From NCBI RefSeq assembly GCF_003363435.1, contig NZ_QRCT01000010.1, positions 61,883-125,882 on the forward strand: a DNA stretch of 64,000 bases, in the 5' to 3' direction. The stretch is from Anaerosacchariphilus polymeriproducens. GTDB lineage: Bacteria; Bacillota; Clostridia; Lachnospirales; Lachnospiraceae. How positions within the stretch are numbered: the first letter of the stretch is position 1; every line of letters begins with the position of its first letter. Below are positions 7,849 through 16,415 of the stretch, piece after piece. Both the position numbers and the translations under genes were made by a program. The notes below the pieces were generated by a model that saw only the letters and a program-made list of their open reading frames with translations, made no database searches and had not been told where the DNA came from.

Positions 7849-8790
7849 CTAATTCAAATAAACTAATTTTTCAATTGGTTTATCAGCTAATTCTATGTTC
7901 TGTAAATACAATACCGGACCTTTATCTTTATACTCTTTTACATATTCATATCGAAACTCTGCTGTAACTCTAACCCAGTCTCTATGACGAAAATCAACTT
8001 TTTGTTCACTTTTACATAGGAACCCAAAAAATGTAACGTCATCTTCACAACAAGCCATAACAAATCTTCCCGGAATAAATGAACGTTCGTCTAATTCCTT
8101 CTTTTTATATAGAATAGCTCGAAATGTTATTTTTTTACCAATATATTTTTGTGGATAATCCAAAGCATCTAAATACCATATTCCATAATCATCATCATCA
8201 ATAACAAGGGAATCTTTTTCCGTCTCAAATGGTAATATATCTTCCATTGAATTATCAATCTCCCCTGATTCTAATTCATAAACAATCTGTGCTTTTCGGT
8301 TGATTGCTTTGATGCTGCGACGAAATTTGGATTTAGGCGTAGTTTCATTACATCGGTTAATGATAATTAAATCCGAATCAAATAGCTGTTCTAATATCAT
8401 TGATCGCATATTACTAAGATATATATCAAATGTAGTGGCATCAATAAGAGAAATAATTTCTCCTATCACCCATCCTTTTGGCATAGCTGCGTCTAATATT
8501 GGTTCCAAATCCCAAGTACCATTATACTCAATTAAAACTTGATCCGGTTCATATTTAAGTTCTAAACCAAATAGTAAGTTTTCGTTGAATTGTTCAGGTT
8601 CTTCTATCCAATAGGTGTCTATATTATTTTCCCTTAAATATTCGTTATCGTATTCGACTTCCCCCTCTTCACAAATAATTAAGAGAGTTCTTATCCCCTT
8701 AACAAATTCGGGATCTTTCAGTGTTTCCTTTATGACTGTTGTTTTACCACTTTCAAGAAAACCGGTAAATAAATAGATAGGAATTTCCAC
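7849..8790 (-). CDS. COG0523 (CobW-like) GTPase without the CxCC motif, with a DUF1980/YcgQ-like C-terminal domain
   Basis: P-loop GTPase of the CobW/HypB/UreG superfamily. Walker A GFLESGKTT is at residues 10-18 and a G4-like NRCN near residue 148. The family GCxCC metal motif is missing: the region where it should be (about residues 57-68) reads DTYWIEEPEQF. The last 90 residues do not look like the usual CobW C-domain. The segment FIPGRFVMACCEDDVTFFGF with a following W resembles what I recall of the YcgQ/DUF1980 soluble domain. The start is a GTG with AAGGAG upstream. It is 23 nt downstream of a canonical COG0523 GTPase and ends with a terminator, so the two probably work together in metal handling. 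Target metal and client are unknown. Confidence 0.78.
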   Translation of the reverse strand: MEIPIYLFTGFLESGKTTVIKETLKDPEFVKGIRTLLIICEEGEVEYDNEYLRENNIDTYWIEEPEQFNENLLFGLELKYEPDQVLIEYNGTWDLEPILDAAMPKGWVIGEIISLIDATTFDIYLSNMRSMILEQLFDSDLIIINRCNETTPKSKFRRSIKAINRKAQIVYELESGEIDNSMEDILPFETEKDSLVIDDDDYGIWYLDALDYPQKYIGKKITFRAILYKKKELDERSFIPGRFVMACCEDDVTFFGFLCKSEQKVDFRHRDWVRVTAEFRYEYVKEYKDKGPVLYLQNIELADKPIEKLVYLN

Positions 8791-8813
8791 TTCACTTCCA
8801 CTCCTTCTGCCTG

Positions 8814-9836
8814 TTAAAGCTGAAACAATTCATCTAGTTTATTTTTCTGTAACTTAGATCCGATTACACATAAACGTCCTGTATAATCTGCATCTCCCTT
8901 ACGTACTTCATACTCTTGCGGTACCATGTCAAAATATATCCAACTATTTGCATCACTTTGTACAATGCCTTTCGCTCTTAAAATAGTACCTAGCTCATCT
9001 GAGTTACTTAAAGTCTTTAAGATACCAATTATTTCCTCTTCTTTATATTTGCGAGGTGTCTCTTTTCCCCAACTCGTAAAAATTTCATCCGCTTTATGAT
9101 GATCATGACAGCCGCAGTTATTCTCCTGATGTACATCCTCCTTATGCTCATGGTGGCTGCAACACTCGTGTTCATGTTCTTCTTCGTGATTATGATTACA
9201 ACTTGAAGAAACTTCTTCAAGTAATTCCTGCTCTAATGAACGATTCATCTCCATTGCTTCCAAGATCTTTATACCACTGATCTGATCCCACGGAGTTGTC
9301 ATGATCGTTGCATTCTGATTATGCTCTTTTATTAAATTTACGCTCTCTTCCAGACGTTCTTCTTTCATCTTTTGAGTCCTGCTCATAATAATCGAATCGG
9401 CCTGTTCGATTTGATTATTATAAAATTCCCCAAAATTTTTCATATACATTTTTACCTTTGTTCCATCTACAACAGTTACCATACTATTTAATTTAATGTC
9501 ATTCGTTTCTTTCACTTTCATAACTACTTTTGCAATATCTGTAAGTTTCCCTACCCCTGATGGTTCAATAATGATTCGATCAGGATGAAACTGATCCAAT
9601 ACGTCTTGTAACGCTGTTCCAAAATCTCCTACTAATGTACAACAAATACATCCGGCATTTAATTCTGTGATTTGGATTCCGGCATCTTTTAAAAATCCTC
9701 CATCGACACCAACTTCACCAAACTCATTCTCAATTAATACAATTTTCTCTCCTTTAAAAGCCTCTTGAATTAATTTTTTAATTAATGTTGTTTTTCCTGC
9801 TCCTAAAAATCCTGAAATAATATCAACCTTAGTCAT
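8814..9836 (-). CDS. COG0523 metallochaperone-type GTPase with His-rich region
   Basis: CobW/ZNG1-like GTPase, a family that moves zinc or other metals into client proteins using GTP. Walker A GFLGAGKTT is at residues 9-17, the metal-binding GCICC at 62-66, and the G4 motif is SRTQ rather than NKxD, a variation seen in the family. Residues 213-248 are packed with His and Cys (for example HEHECCSHHEHK), an added metal-binding stretch. The CobW C-terminal domain fills the last 90 residues. A second COG0523 protein follows after 23 nt. A sigma-A promoter lies about 110 nt upstream. I did not find a convincing Zur or Fur box, but metal control is likely by analogy. Confidence 0.9.
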   Translation of the reverse strand: MTKVDIISGFLGAGKTTLIKKLIQEAFKGEKIVLIENEFGEVGVDGGFLKDAGIQITELNAGCICCTLVGDFGTALQDVLDQFHPDRIIIEPSGVGKLTDIAKVVMKVKETNDIKLNSMVTVVDGTKVKMYMKNFGEFYNNQIEQADSIIMSRTQKMKEERLEESVNLIKEHNQNATIMTTPWDQISGIKILEAMEMNRSLEQELLEEVSSSCNHNHEEEHEHECCSHHEHKEDVHQENNCGCHDHHKADEIFTSWGKETPRKYKEEEIIGILKTLSNSDELGTILRAKGIVQSDANSWIYFDMVPQEYEVRKGDADYTGRLCVIGSKLQKNKLDELFQL

Positions 9837-9946
9837 TCTATTCCTTCTTTCTTTTCAAAATTGTATAGAGGTCATGAAAATTTAAAAATTACACTTTTCA
9901 AACCAAATGTTTGTAGGTTACATAATTTTTTCCATTAAACCACTAT

Positions 9947-9975
9947 ATTATAACAGATTTGCCAAGAATTGTGAA
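9947..9975 (-). promoter_or_regulatory. Sigma-A-like promoter of the COG0523 pair
   Basis: Minus strand TTCACA (9975-9970), 17 nt, TATAAT (9952-9947). The roughly 100-nt leader to the start codon is unexplained and A/T-rich. Confidence 0.55.
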
Positions 9976-9995
9976 TTTTATTACTCCAAAAGCTA

Positions 9996-10024
9996 TTGAC
10001 ATATTTTCTACTTATGTTTATAAT
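9996..10024 (+). promoter_or_regulatory. Consensus sigma-A promoter of the SH3-3D protein gene
   Basis: TTGACA (9996-10001), 17 nt, TATAAT (10019-10024): a full consensus match. It is back to back with the COG0523 promoter, only about 20 bp away. Confidence 0.85.
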
Positions 10025-10085
10025 AAATTTGTAACAAGCGTAATATCTTTGTAATAATTTTAAAATAAATATTAAAGGAGATTTT

Positions 10086-10715
10086 ATGAATTATAATAAA
10101 AAAATTATTTTAAAAAATATTTTGGTAACATTATTCCTATGCCTGAGTATGATACTAATTTTTCCAATGAATACACAGGCAGCGAAAAAAAAGAGTTATA
10201 AAAGAGCAGCTGTTACTGTATCCGCTAGCAGATTAAAGAAAAAACCTTCCTCACGTTCCAAAACTATTTGTAAAATAAAACAATATAAATCATGTACGGT
10301 GCTTAGCAAAAATAAGAATGGCTGGTACAAAGTGAAATATGATAAAAAAACCGGATATGTTAAAAAAAATACTGTAATCGTTGGTAGTAAAGCAAAAAAA
10401 CTTTTGAAAAAAATAAAAAAGAGTTCTTATCAGAAACTGGGAACTTTTAAAATTACTGCATATTGCTGGACAGGAAATCCTACAGCAAGCGGCGTTTATC
10501 CAAAATCAAATCATACAATAGCAGTTGATCCGAAAGTAATTCCATTAGGGACTAAAATTAAAATTAATGGAAAAACATATGTAGCAGAAGATACAGGAGT
10601 ACGCAACAAATCAATTGATATATATATGTCTTCTCGTATTTCTGCGATTTATTGGGGTGTTAAATACTTACCCGTATATAAAGTAGTTAAACCAAATATC
10701 GATATCATGTTATAA
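10086..10715 (+). CDS. Secreted SH3b and 3D-domain cell-wall protein
   Basis: Secreted protein of 209 residues, probably a peptidoglycan-active enzyme. Residues 1-33 are a signal peptide (cleavage near TQA-AK). Residues 40-100 look like a bacterial SH3 domain (SRLKKKPSSRSKTICKIK, GWYKVKYDKKTGYV), used elsewhere for wall binding. Residues 118-209 carry the 3D domain, named for three Asp: DPKVIPLGT, AEDTG and IDIYM are all present, and the fold is that of MltA-type lytic transglycosylases and Rpf-like factors. The mature protein is very lysine-rich. AAAGGAG precedes the ATG, and promoter and terminator make it a single-gene unit. Substrate and physiological role are inferred from the domains. 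Confidence 0.85.
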   Translation: MNYNKKIILKNILVTLFLCLSMILIFPMNTQAAKKKSYKRAAVTVSASRLKKKPSSRSKTICKIKQYKSCTVLSKNKNGWYKVKYDKKTGYVKKNTVIVGSKAKKLLKKIKKSSYQKLGTFKITAYCWTGNPTASGVYPKSNHTIAVDPKVIPLGTKIKINGKTYVAEDTGVRNKSIDIYMSSRISAIYWGVKYLPVYKVVKPNIDIML

Positions 10716-10726
10716 GTAATCAGTAG

Positions 10727-10760
10727 AAAAGAGTATCGTCCTCAGGCGGTACTCTTTTTC
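10727..10760 (+). terminator. Terminator after SH3-3D gene
   Basis: AAAAGAGTA pairs with TACTCTTTT around a loop with CCTCAGG, followed by T-rich TTTTTCC. It lies 12 nt past the stop on the plus strand. Confidence 0.75.
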
Positions 10761-10772
10761 CTTGAAAAATGC

Positions 10773-10811
10773 AAAAAAATACTGTCTCATTCAAAAATGT
10801 GACAGTATTTT
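10773..10811 (-). terminator. Terminator after glyQS
   Basis: Perfect 11-bp stem AAAATACTGTC/GACAGTATTTT followed on the minus strand by seven T. It lies 10 nt past the glycyl-tRNA synthetase stop. Confidence 0.85.
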
Positions 10812-10820
10812 ATCCTTTAA

Positions 10821-12209
10821 TTAATATGCTAACTTTTCCGCAAAATAAGCTTTTAAATCCTCAATCTTCACTCTTTCCTGTTCCATAGAATCTCTATCTC
10901 TGACTGTAACTGCATTATCTTCTTCTGAATCAAAATCATAAGTAACACAGAATGGTGTTCCGATTTCATCTTGTCTTCTGTAACGTTTTCCTATATTTCC
11001 TCTATCATCAAATTCACAATTATATTCTTTGGATAATTCATTAAATATTTTTTCTGCACCTTCATTAAGCTTTTTAGATAATGGAAGTACTCCAATTTTT
11101 ACCGGAGCTAATGCAGGATGGAAATGAAGAACAGTACGGACATCACCGCCTTCTAATTCTTCTTCATCATAGGCTCCACAAAGGAAAGCTAAAACTACAC
11201 GATCGGCTCCTAAAGAAGGTTCAATAACGTAAGGAACATATTTCTCTTTTTTAACATCATCAAAATAAGACATATCTTCACCAGATGTATTTTGATGCTG
11301 CGTCAAATCATAATCTGTTCTATCAGCTATACCCCACAACTCTCCCCAGCCAAATGGGAATAAAAATTCAATATCGGTTGTAGCTTTACTATAAAAAGAC
11401 AATTCCTCTGCATCATGATCACGAACTCTCATTTCTTCTTCTTTCATTCCAAGTTCTTTTAACCAATTGATACAAAACTCTTTCCAGTACGCAAACCACT
11501 CTAAATCTGTATCTGGTTCACAGAAAAACTCTAATTCCATTTGCTCGAACTCTCTTGTACGGAAAGTAAAATTCCCAGGAGTTATTTCATTTCTAAATGA
11601 TTTTCCAATTTGACCAATCCCAAATGGTATTTTCTTTCTTGAAGTTCTTTGCACATTTTTAAAGTTTACAAAGATACCCTGCGCAGTTTCAGGTCTTAGA
11701 TAAACTGTATTCTTGGCATCTTCTGTAACCCCTTGAAAAGTTTTGAACATCAAATTAAATTGGCGGATATCGGTAAAATTATGCTTTCCACATGTTGGAC
11801 AGCTTATATTATGTTCCTCTATGTAACTTTTCATTTGTTCTTGTGTCCATCCATCGATAGAACTTTCTAATTCAAAATTATTTTCTGCAGCATAATCTTC
11901 GATAATCTTATCAGCCCGGAATCTTTCATGACATTCTTTACAATCCATAAGTGGATCTGAAAATCCTCCTAAATGTCCTGAAGCCACCCATGTCTGAGGA
12001 TTCATTAAAATGGCACAATCCACACCCACGTTGTAAGGATTTTCCATAATAAATTTTTTCCACCAAGCTTTTTTTACATTATTTTTCAACTCTACTCCAA
12101 GGTTTCCATAATCCCATGTATTTGCTAAACCGCCATATATTTCAGAACCCGGATATACAAATCCTCTTGCTTTCGCTAATGCAACTACTTTTTCCATTGT
12201 CTTTTCCAT
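10821..12209 (-). CDS. glyQS: Glycine--tRNA ligase, single-chain (GRS1) type
   Basis: Attaches glycine to tRNA-Gly. It is the alpha2 eukaryote/Gram-positive type rather than the bacterial alpha-beta GlyQ/GlyS. The 462 residues include the N-terminal [20 protein letters not shown], class II motif 2 ([20 protein letters not shown]) and motif 3 region ([14 protein letters not shown]), then the anticodon-binding domain. Zinc-type Cys pairs CKEC (near 91) and CPTC (near 136) sit in the insertion. GAGGAA precedes the ATG. It is 18 nt behind a lipoprotein gene at the end of the long era-recO run. No T-box was seen directly ahead, so it seems to depend on the upstream promoter. Confidence 0.96.
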   Translation of the reverse strand: MEKTMEKVVALAKARGFVYPGSEIYGGLANTWDYGNLGVELKNNVKKAWWKKFIMENPYNVGVDCAILMNPQTWVASGHLGGFSDPLMDCKECHERFRADKIIEDYAAENNFELESSIDGWTQEQMKSYIEEHNISCPTCGKHNFTDIRQFNLMFKTFQGVTEDAKNTVYLRPETAQGIFVNFKNVQRTSRKKIPFGIGQIGKSFRNEITPGNFTFRTREFEQMELEFFCEPDTDLEWFAYWKEFCINWLKELGMKEEEMRVRDHDAEELSFYSKATTDIEFLFPFGWGELWGIADRTDYDLTQHQNTSGEDMSYFDDVKKEKYVPYVIEPSLGADRVVLAFLCGAYDEEELEGGDVRTVLHFHPALAPVKIGVLPLSKKLNEGAEKIFNELSKEYNCEFDDRGNIGKRYRRQDEIGTPFCVTYDFDSEEDNAVTVRDRDSMEQERVKIEDLKAYFAEKLAY

Positions 12210-12227
12210 TTCAATTCCTCACAATCT

Positions 12228-12854
12228 TTATTTGTAAATAATATATGTAAGCATTTTTTCTTCATCTGGCTCCTCATTGGAATCTTTCACTTTTTTGATG
12301 CTTACTACATCTTTGGCTTTTATTTTTGCATGTATACTGCCTACAAATATAATATCTCCTGATGTCTTAATATCACCGATCTCTTCTGTAATAATTACTT
12401 TTAATTTTTCATCTTCTTTGATTTGCTCTGTATTTACAGCTTCCCCAATTTCTCCGTTCACCACTTCCAAAAATTCTTTATCGAATGCATAACCAGCTTC
12501 TAGTGCTTTTTTAATCGTCCCAGCAAAAAAATTTATATGATTAAATTCTTTATAATCTTTAGCTGTTTCATACTGAATCTCCACTTTCGCCTTTTTTTCT
12601 TTTACTTTAAATGATTTTAATTTTACTGTATTTTTTCCAGCCGAATTTTCATAATCATTTATTTGATCTTTAATATAATTCTCTAATTCTTTTTTATCGT
12701 AATATTTTTTGTCAAAGGTTTCTACAAGCGTGCCTATTATGGTCCCATCATTTTTAACAAAAACAGTATTTGTATCCGGTCCGGAAAAAAGGCCACAAGA
12801 AGAGAGCGCAAAAACAAATAGTATGCATAACATACTTGAGATAATTTTCCTCAT
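12228..12854 (-). CDS. Lipoprotein of unknown function
   Basis: Not assigned to a family. Residues 1-20 form a lipoprotein signal with lipobox LSSC (Cys20). The mature part is 188 residues, rich in Lys and Glu, with alternating beta-like strands (VKLKSFKVKEKKAKVEIQYE) and a run ending ...SIHAKIKAKDVVSIKK, like small periplasmic-type beta proteins. There are no other cysteines and no catalytic motif. AGGAGG supports the start. It lies between recO and glyQS, 58 and 18 nt from them, and is probably co-transcribed. Its place in a translation/repair operon gives no clear clue to function. Confidence 0.8.
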   Translation of the reverse strand: MRKIISSMLCILFVFALSSCGLFSGPDTNTVFVKNDGTIIGTLVETFDKKYYDKKELENYIKDQINDYENSAGKNTVKLKSFKVKEKKAKVEIQYETAKDYKEFNHINFFAGTIKKALEAGYAFDKEFLEVVNGEIGEAVNTEQIKEDEKLKVIITEEIGDIKTSGDIIFVGSIHAKIKAKDVVSIKKVKDSNEEPDEEKMLTYIIYK

Positions 12855-12912
12855 ACATTCTTCCTCCTAATATTATTAACCTAATTCATTATACCTTTGT
12901 CTTTTTAGTTTT

Positions 12913-13668
12913 TCAACTAATAAATGGAGATTCTTTTTGTATGAGCTCTAATGATTTAAAAGTTTTATCGACATACTTTTTACAAAATTGATTCATTATT
13001 TCCTCTAATTGCGTCAATACCCCATCTGAGACAGTAAATGTATATAAAGATTCGATTTTCGTTGTAATAATAAATTGCATTGTATAAAAAGTCGATTTAT
13101 CTACCTTTATGTAATCTTTTATCTCTTTTATGCAGTCATTACATATTCTTCCGCCCCTCTCGCTGCTAAACCCATCTAATTGCTCTTTATTTCCACAATT
13201 TACACATTGAAAAACTTCAGGATATTCTCCTTGAATCACTAATGCTTTCAGTTCAAAAATTCTCCTGACCAGAGCATTTTTCACATTTTGATTTGTTAAT
13301 GCCCTTAAAGATTGATATAGTAATTTGAGCATTTCAATTTCATTATTCCCTTCTCTTCCGTAATAATCTGCATACTCTAAAAAATAAAACCCATAGTAAG
13401 CACTGTCAATATCCTTTAATAAATCTAAAAAATAGTTAGATATTTCAGATTTCATTACATTATATGAAGTTCTACCCTCATATAATTCAAATTCACCAAA
13501 TGCAAAAGGATTCATAGACGCCAAAAGCTGACTATTCTGTCTACGTGCTCCTTTTGCAAATGCTGTAATTTTACCTCTTTCTTTTGTTAATAATACAACT
13601 CTCTTATCATAGTCCCCGATTGGAATCGCTGATAGTACCATTCCGGTCACAACTATAGGTTGTCCCAT
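12913..13668 (-). CDS. recO: DNA repair protein RecO
   Basis: Mediator that helps load RecA on SSB-coated DNA in the RecFOR pathway. The N-terminal OB fold is clear (TGMVLSAIPIGDYDKRVVLLTKERGKITAFAKGARR), and four zinc cysteines appear at about residues 151-176 (CVNC and CNDC). 251 residues is normal. The start overlaps the yqzL coding region by 62 nt in another frame and has only a distant GAGG upstream, so translation may depend on ribosomes finishing yqzL. The order era-yqzL-recO matches Bacillus subtilis. Confidence 0.94.
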   Translation of the reverse strand: MGQPIVVTGMVLSAIPIGDYDKRVVLLTKERGKITAFAKGARRQNSQLLASMNPFAFGEFELYEGRTSYNVMKSEISNYFLDLLKDIDSAYYGFYFLEYADYYGREGNNEIEMLKLLYQSLRALTNQNVKNALVRRIFELKALVIQGEYPEVFQCVNCGNKEQLDGFSSERGGRICNDCIKEIKDYIKVDKSTFYTMQFIITTKIESLYTFTVSDGVLTQLEEIMNQFCKKYVDKTFKSLELIQKESPFIS

Positions 13669-13783
13669 AACTTACATCGCCTCGTTGAGATTTATTTCTC
13701 TCTTTTTCATTTTCTTTAAAGCTTAGATAATCAAACACTTTTCCAGTGGTCACAAATTGCTTCCAGTATTCGTCCTTTTGCAT
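13607..13783 (-). CDS. yqzL: YqzL-like small protein
   Basis: A 58-residue protein whose first 30 residues (WKQFVTTGKVFDYLSFKE) resemble YqzL of Bacilli, a small conserved protein of unknown role found between era and recO, as here. The start at 13783 is chosen because AAGGGGGA precedes it; a GTG at 13801 is in frame but lacks a site. The last 20 or so residues are read from DNA that also encodes the RecO N-terminus in another frame, so that tail is probably not conserved. Function is unknown; the neighbourhood suggests a link to Era or RecO. Confidence 0.7.
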   Translation of the reverse strand: MQKDEYWKQFVTTGKVFDYLSFKENEKERNKSQRGDVSYGTTYSCDRNGTISDSNRGL

Positions 13784-13891
13784 AATGAATCCCCCTTGCA
13801 CTTTGACTTGCTGTTATCTTTTTTCATCTTTTCCTATGCAATTAGGTTATCCGATATTAGAGGAGCTATACTGAATAATATTTTCCATATC

Positions 13892-14797
13892 TTAAATGTC
13901 CTTTTGATTGTAACCAAAATTTTTAATTAAAAAATCACTGTCTCTCCAATCTTTCTTCACCTTGACCCAAAGCTGTAGATTCACTTGAGTATCTAGCATA
14001 CGTTCTATTTCATAACGAGCATTACTGCCTATTTTTTTCAGCATTGCTCCGCCTTTTCCAATAATAATTCCTTTATGAGATTCTCTTTCGCAGACTATTG
14101 TAGCCTCAATATCCGTTATTTTAGCCCTGCTCCGTTTTTTCATCTTATCCACAGATACAGCTATACCGTGAGGAATTTCTTCATCTAATGCATGTAATGC
14201 TTTTTCACGGACAATTTCTGCTACAATCTGTCTCTCAGGCTGATCCGTAATGGTATCTTCATCAAAAAACTGCGGTCCATAAGGTAAATATTTAAATATC
14301 ATATCAATAACTACACTCGTATTCTCTTTTCTTAAGGCAGAAATCGGAATAATCTCTTGAAAATCAAGGACTTTTCTATAGGTATCAATAAATTCTAAAA
14401 TCTCATCTTTTTTCACCGTATCTATTTTATTAATAATTAATATAACCGGTGTATTTACTTTCTTAAGCATTTCAATAATATGCTTTTCTCCCGCTCCAAT
14501 AAAAGTAGATGGCTCTACTAACCACAAAATCACATCAACTTCATTCAAAGTCCTCTCGGCAGTATTGACCATATATTCTCCAAGTCTATTCTTCGCTTTA
14601 TGGATACCGGGAGTATCTACAAATACGATTTGTCCCTGCTCACTAGTATAGACGGTTTGTATTCTGTTCCTGGTCGTTTGAGGCTTTTTTGATGTAATAG
14701 CTATCTTTTGTCCAATCAGCGTATTCATTAATGTAGATTTTCCTACATTAGGCCTACCAATTAATGTAACAAAGCCTGATTTAAAATTTGAATTCAT
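13892..14797 (-). CDS. era: GTPase Era
   Basis: Essential GTPase that helps 16S rRNA maturation and 30S assembly. G1 GRPNVGKST is at residues 12-20, G3 DTPG near 61-64, and G4 NKID near 123-126; the C-terminal KH domain contains IIIGKGGAMLKKIG. 301 residues is the usual size. AAAGGAG precedes the ATG. It is 26 nt behind the NhaC-type antiporter gene and begins the era-yqzL-recO set. Confidence 0.97.
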   Translation of the reverse strand: MNSNFKSGFVTLIGRPNVGKSTLMNTLIGQKIAITSKKPQTTRNRIQTVYTSEQGQIVFVDTPGIHKAKNRLGEYMVNTAERTLNEVDVILWLVEPSTFIGAGEKHIIEMLKKVNTPVILIINKIDTVKKDEILEFIDTYRKVLDFQEIIPISALRKENTSVVIDMIFKYLPYGPQFFDEDTITDQPERQIVAEIVREKALHALDEEIPHGIAVSVDKMKKRSRAKITDIEATIVCERESHKGIIIGKGGAMLKKIGSNARYEIERMLDTQVNLQLWVKVKKDWRDSDFLIKNFGYNQKDI

Positions 14798-14823
14798 ATG
14801 TTCTCCTTTTGTACGTGCTAATT

Positions 14824-16383
14824 CTAATAATTCACTTTTGAGTAATCAATATCTTTATTACTTCCTTTAAATTTATGAATAATATATAATACAAGTATCA
14901 TTAGTATAATTGATATAAGTAATGAAACATATGGATTAAATAAAAGTCCGGACAATAAAAATCCAACCAGACAACAGCCCGCTACAACTGTCGCATAAAC
15001 TATTTGTGTAGATACATGGTCTATGTGGTTACATCCGGCCCCTGTTGAAGACAGAATCGTAGTATCTGATATCGGTGAAATATGATCACCATATACCGCT
15101 CCTGCTAAAATTGCCCCCAATACCGGATATAACAAATCAGCTGTATTTGATGTTGAAGTAATAGCAGCTCCAATAGGAATCAGTATTGCCATCGTTCCCC
15201 AAGATGTTCCTGTTGCAAATCCCAAAAATCCTGCAACAATAAATATAAATGCAGGAAGAATAAATACAGGAAAAGAAAATTCGTTAACTAAATTTCCAAG
15301 AAAGCCTCCTGTATTTAAATAATCCTTACTGCAGATACCACTGATCGTCCATGCCAAAATCAAAATAGTAAAAGCCGGAACCATCGATTTAATACCTTCT
15401 GTTATCCCTTCCATAAAATCAGTAAAACTTATGATTTTTCGAGGAATAAATAATATGAAGGTAATAATTAGTGCAATGAAACTACCCAGAACCAACGATA
15501 AAGGCGCATCACAATTCCCAAAAGAGTCTGAAATGGAACACTTACCAGTGAACCCTCCTCCTGTATAAATCATAGCCAGAATTGTAGCAATAATTAATGT
15601 AACAATTGGAATAACTAAATCATATACTTTTCCTTTCGTTCCATTATTTGAACTACTATATTCCTCTTCAGCCTGCTCTTTATTTGAAAAAACATCCCCA
15701 TTTTCAATCGCATTTTTTTCAAATTTTTTCATAGGACCAAAGTTTAACTTTGTAACACAAACAATAATTATCATAACAATTGTCAAAATTGCATACAAAT
15801 TATACGGTATAGTAGTAATAAAAGCTATCATTCCATTTTTACATCCTGATTGCTGCATATAAGTAGCAACCGATGCTCCCCAGCTTGAAATTGGTGCAAT
15901 AATACAAACCGGGGCTGCGGTCGCGTCTAAAAGATAAGCTAATTTGGCCCTTGAAATCCGATGTTTATCAGTCACTGGTCTCATAACAGTTCCAACTGTT
16001 AAACAATTGAAGTAATCATCAATAAAAATCAAACACCCTAGAACTATTGTTGCCAACGATGCCCCTCTTCTTGTTGTGATTCTCTTAACTGCCCAATCAC
16101 CATATGCCGCTGAGCCTCCAGCTTTTGTTACAACAATTACGATTGCTCCCAATAATCCTAAAAATATCAAGATATAAGCATTACCACCTATCTTTTCTCC
16201 CATAACTTGACATGTTATCGTTATCATTTCTATGATATTTCCTTTTGAATAAATCAACGCCCCTGCTAATATGCCAACAATTAAAGAAGATATCACTTCT
16301 TTATTGACTAATGCCAATACAATCGCCACTAAAGGGGGAATTATACTAAGTAACCCAAAATTTGGTAATTCTAAAACTTCCAT
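14824..16383 (-). CDS. Na+/H+ antiporter, NhaC family
   Basis: Integral membrane protein of 519 residues with about 11-12 hydrophobic segments, which exchanges Na+ for H+ or related ions. The NhaC family pattern is visible: LATIVLGCLIFIDDYFNCLTVG and, in the second half, GFATGTSWGTMAILIPIG and GDHISPISDTTILSSTGAGC. A charged cytoplasmic loop lies around residues 220-248. It is placed between an M16 protease and era in one run. Related NhaC proteins carry arginine-ornithine or malate-lactate exchange, so the ions are not certain. Start is supported by a purine-rich GAGAGAG. Confidence 0.88.
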   Translation of the reverse strand: MEVLELPNFGLLSIIPPLVAIVLALVNKEVISSLIVGILAGALIYSKGNIIEMITITCQVMGEKIGGNAYILIFLGLLGAIVIVVTKAGGSAAYGDWAVKRITTRRGASLATIVLGCLIFIDDYFNCLTVGTVMRPVTDKHRISRAKLAYLLDATAAPVCIIAPISSWGASVATYMQQSGCKNGMIAFITTIPYNLYAILTIVMIIIVCVTKLNFGPMKKFEKNAIENGDVFSNKEQAEEEYSSSNNGTKGKVYDLVIPIVTLIIATILAMIYTGGGFTGKCSISDSFGNCDAPLSLVLGSFIALIITFILFIPRKIISFTDFMEGITEGIKSMVPAFTILILAWTISGICSKDYLNTGGFLGNLVNEFSFPVFILPAFIFIVAGFLGFATGTSWGTMAILIPIGAAITSTSNTADLLYPVLGAILAGAVYGDHISPISDTTILSSTGAGCNHIDHVSTQIVYATVVAGCCLVGFLLSGLLFNPYVSLLISIILMILVLYIIHKFKGSNKDIDYSKVNY

Positions 16384-16415
16384 TTTTCTCTCTCTTTCGT
16401 TTTTATTATCTTTTA

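Noticed and set aside
9029..9220. 63-codon ORF on the minus strand
   Set aside because: It is the His-rich part of the COG0523 gene read in another frame; no own start signal.
12855..12912. T-box ahead of the glyQS unit
   Set aside because: No AGGTGGnACCGCG-type sequence or terminator was seen upstream of either the lipoprotein gene or glyQS.
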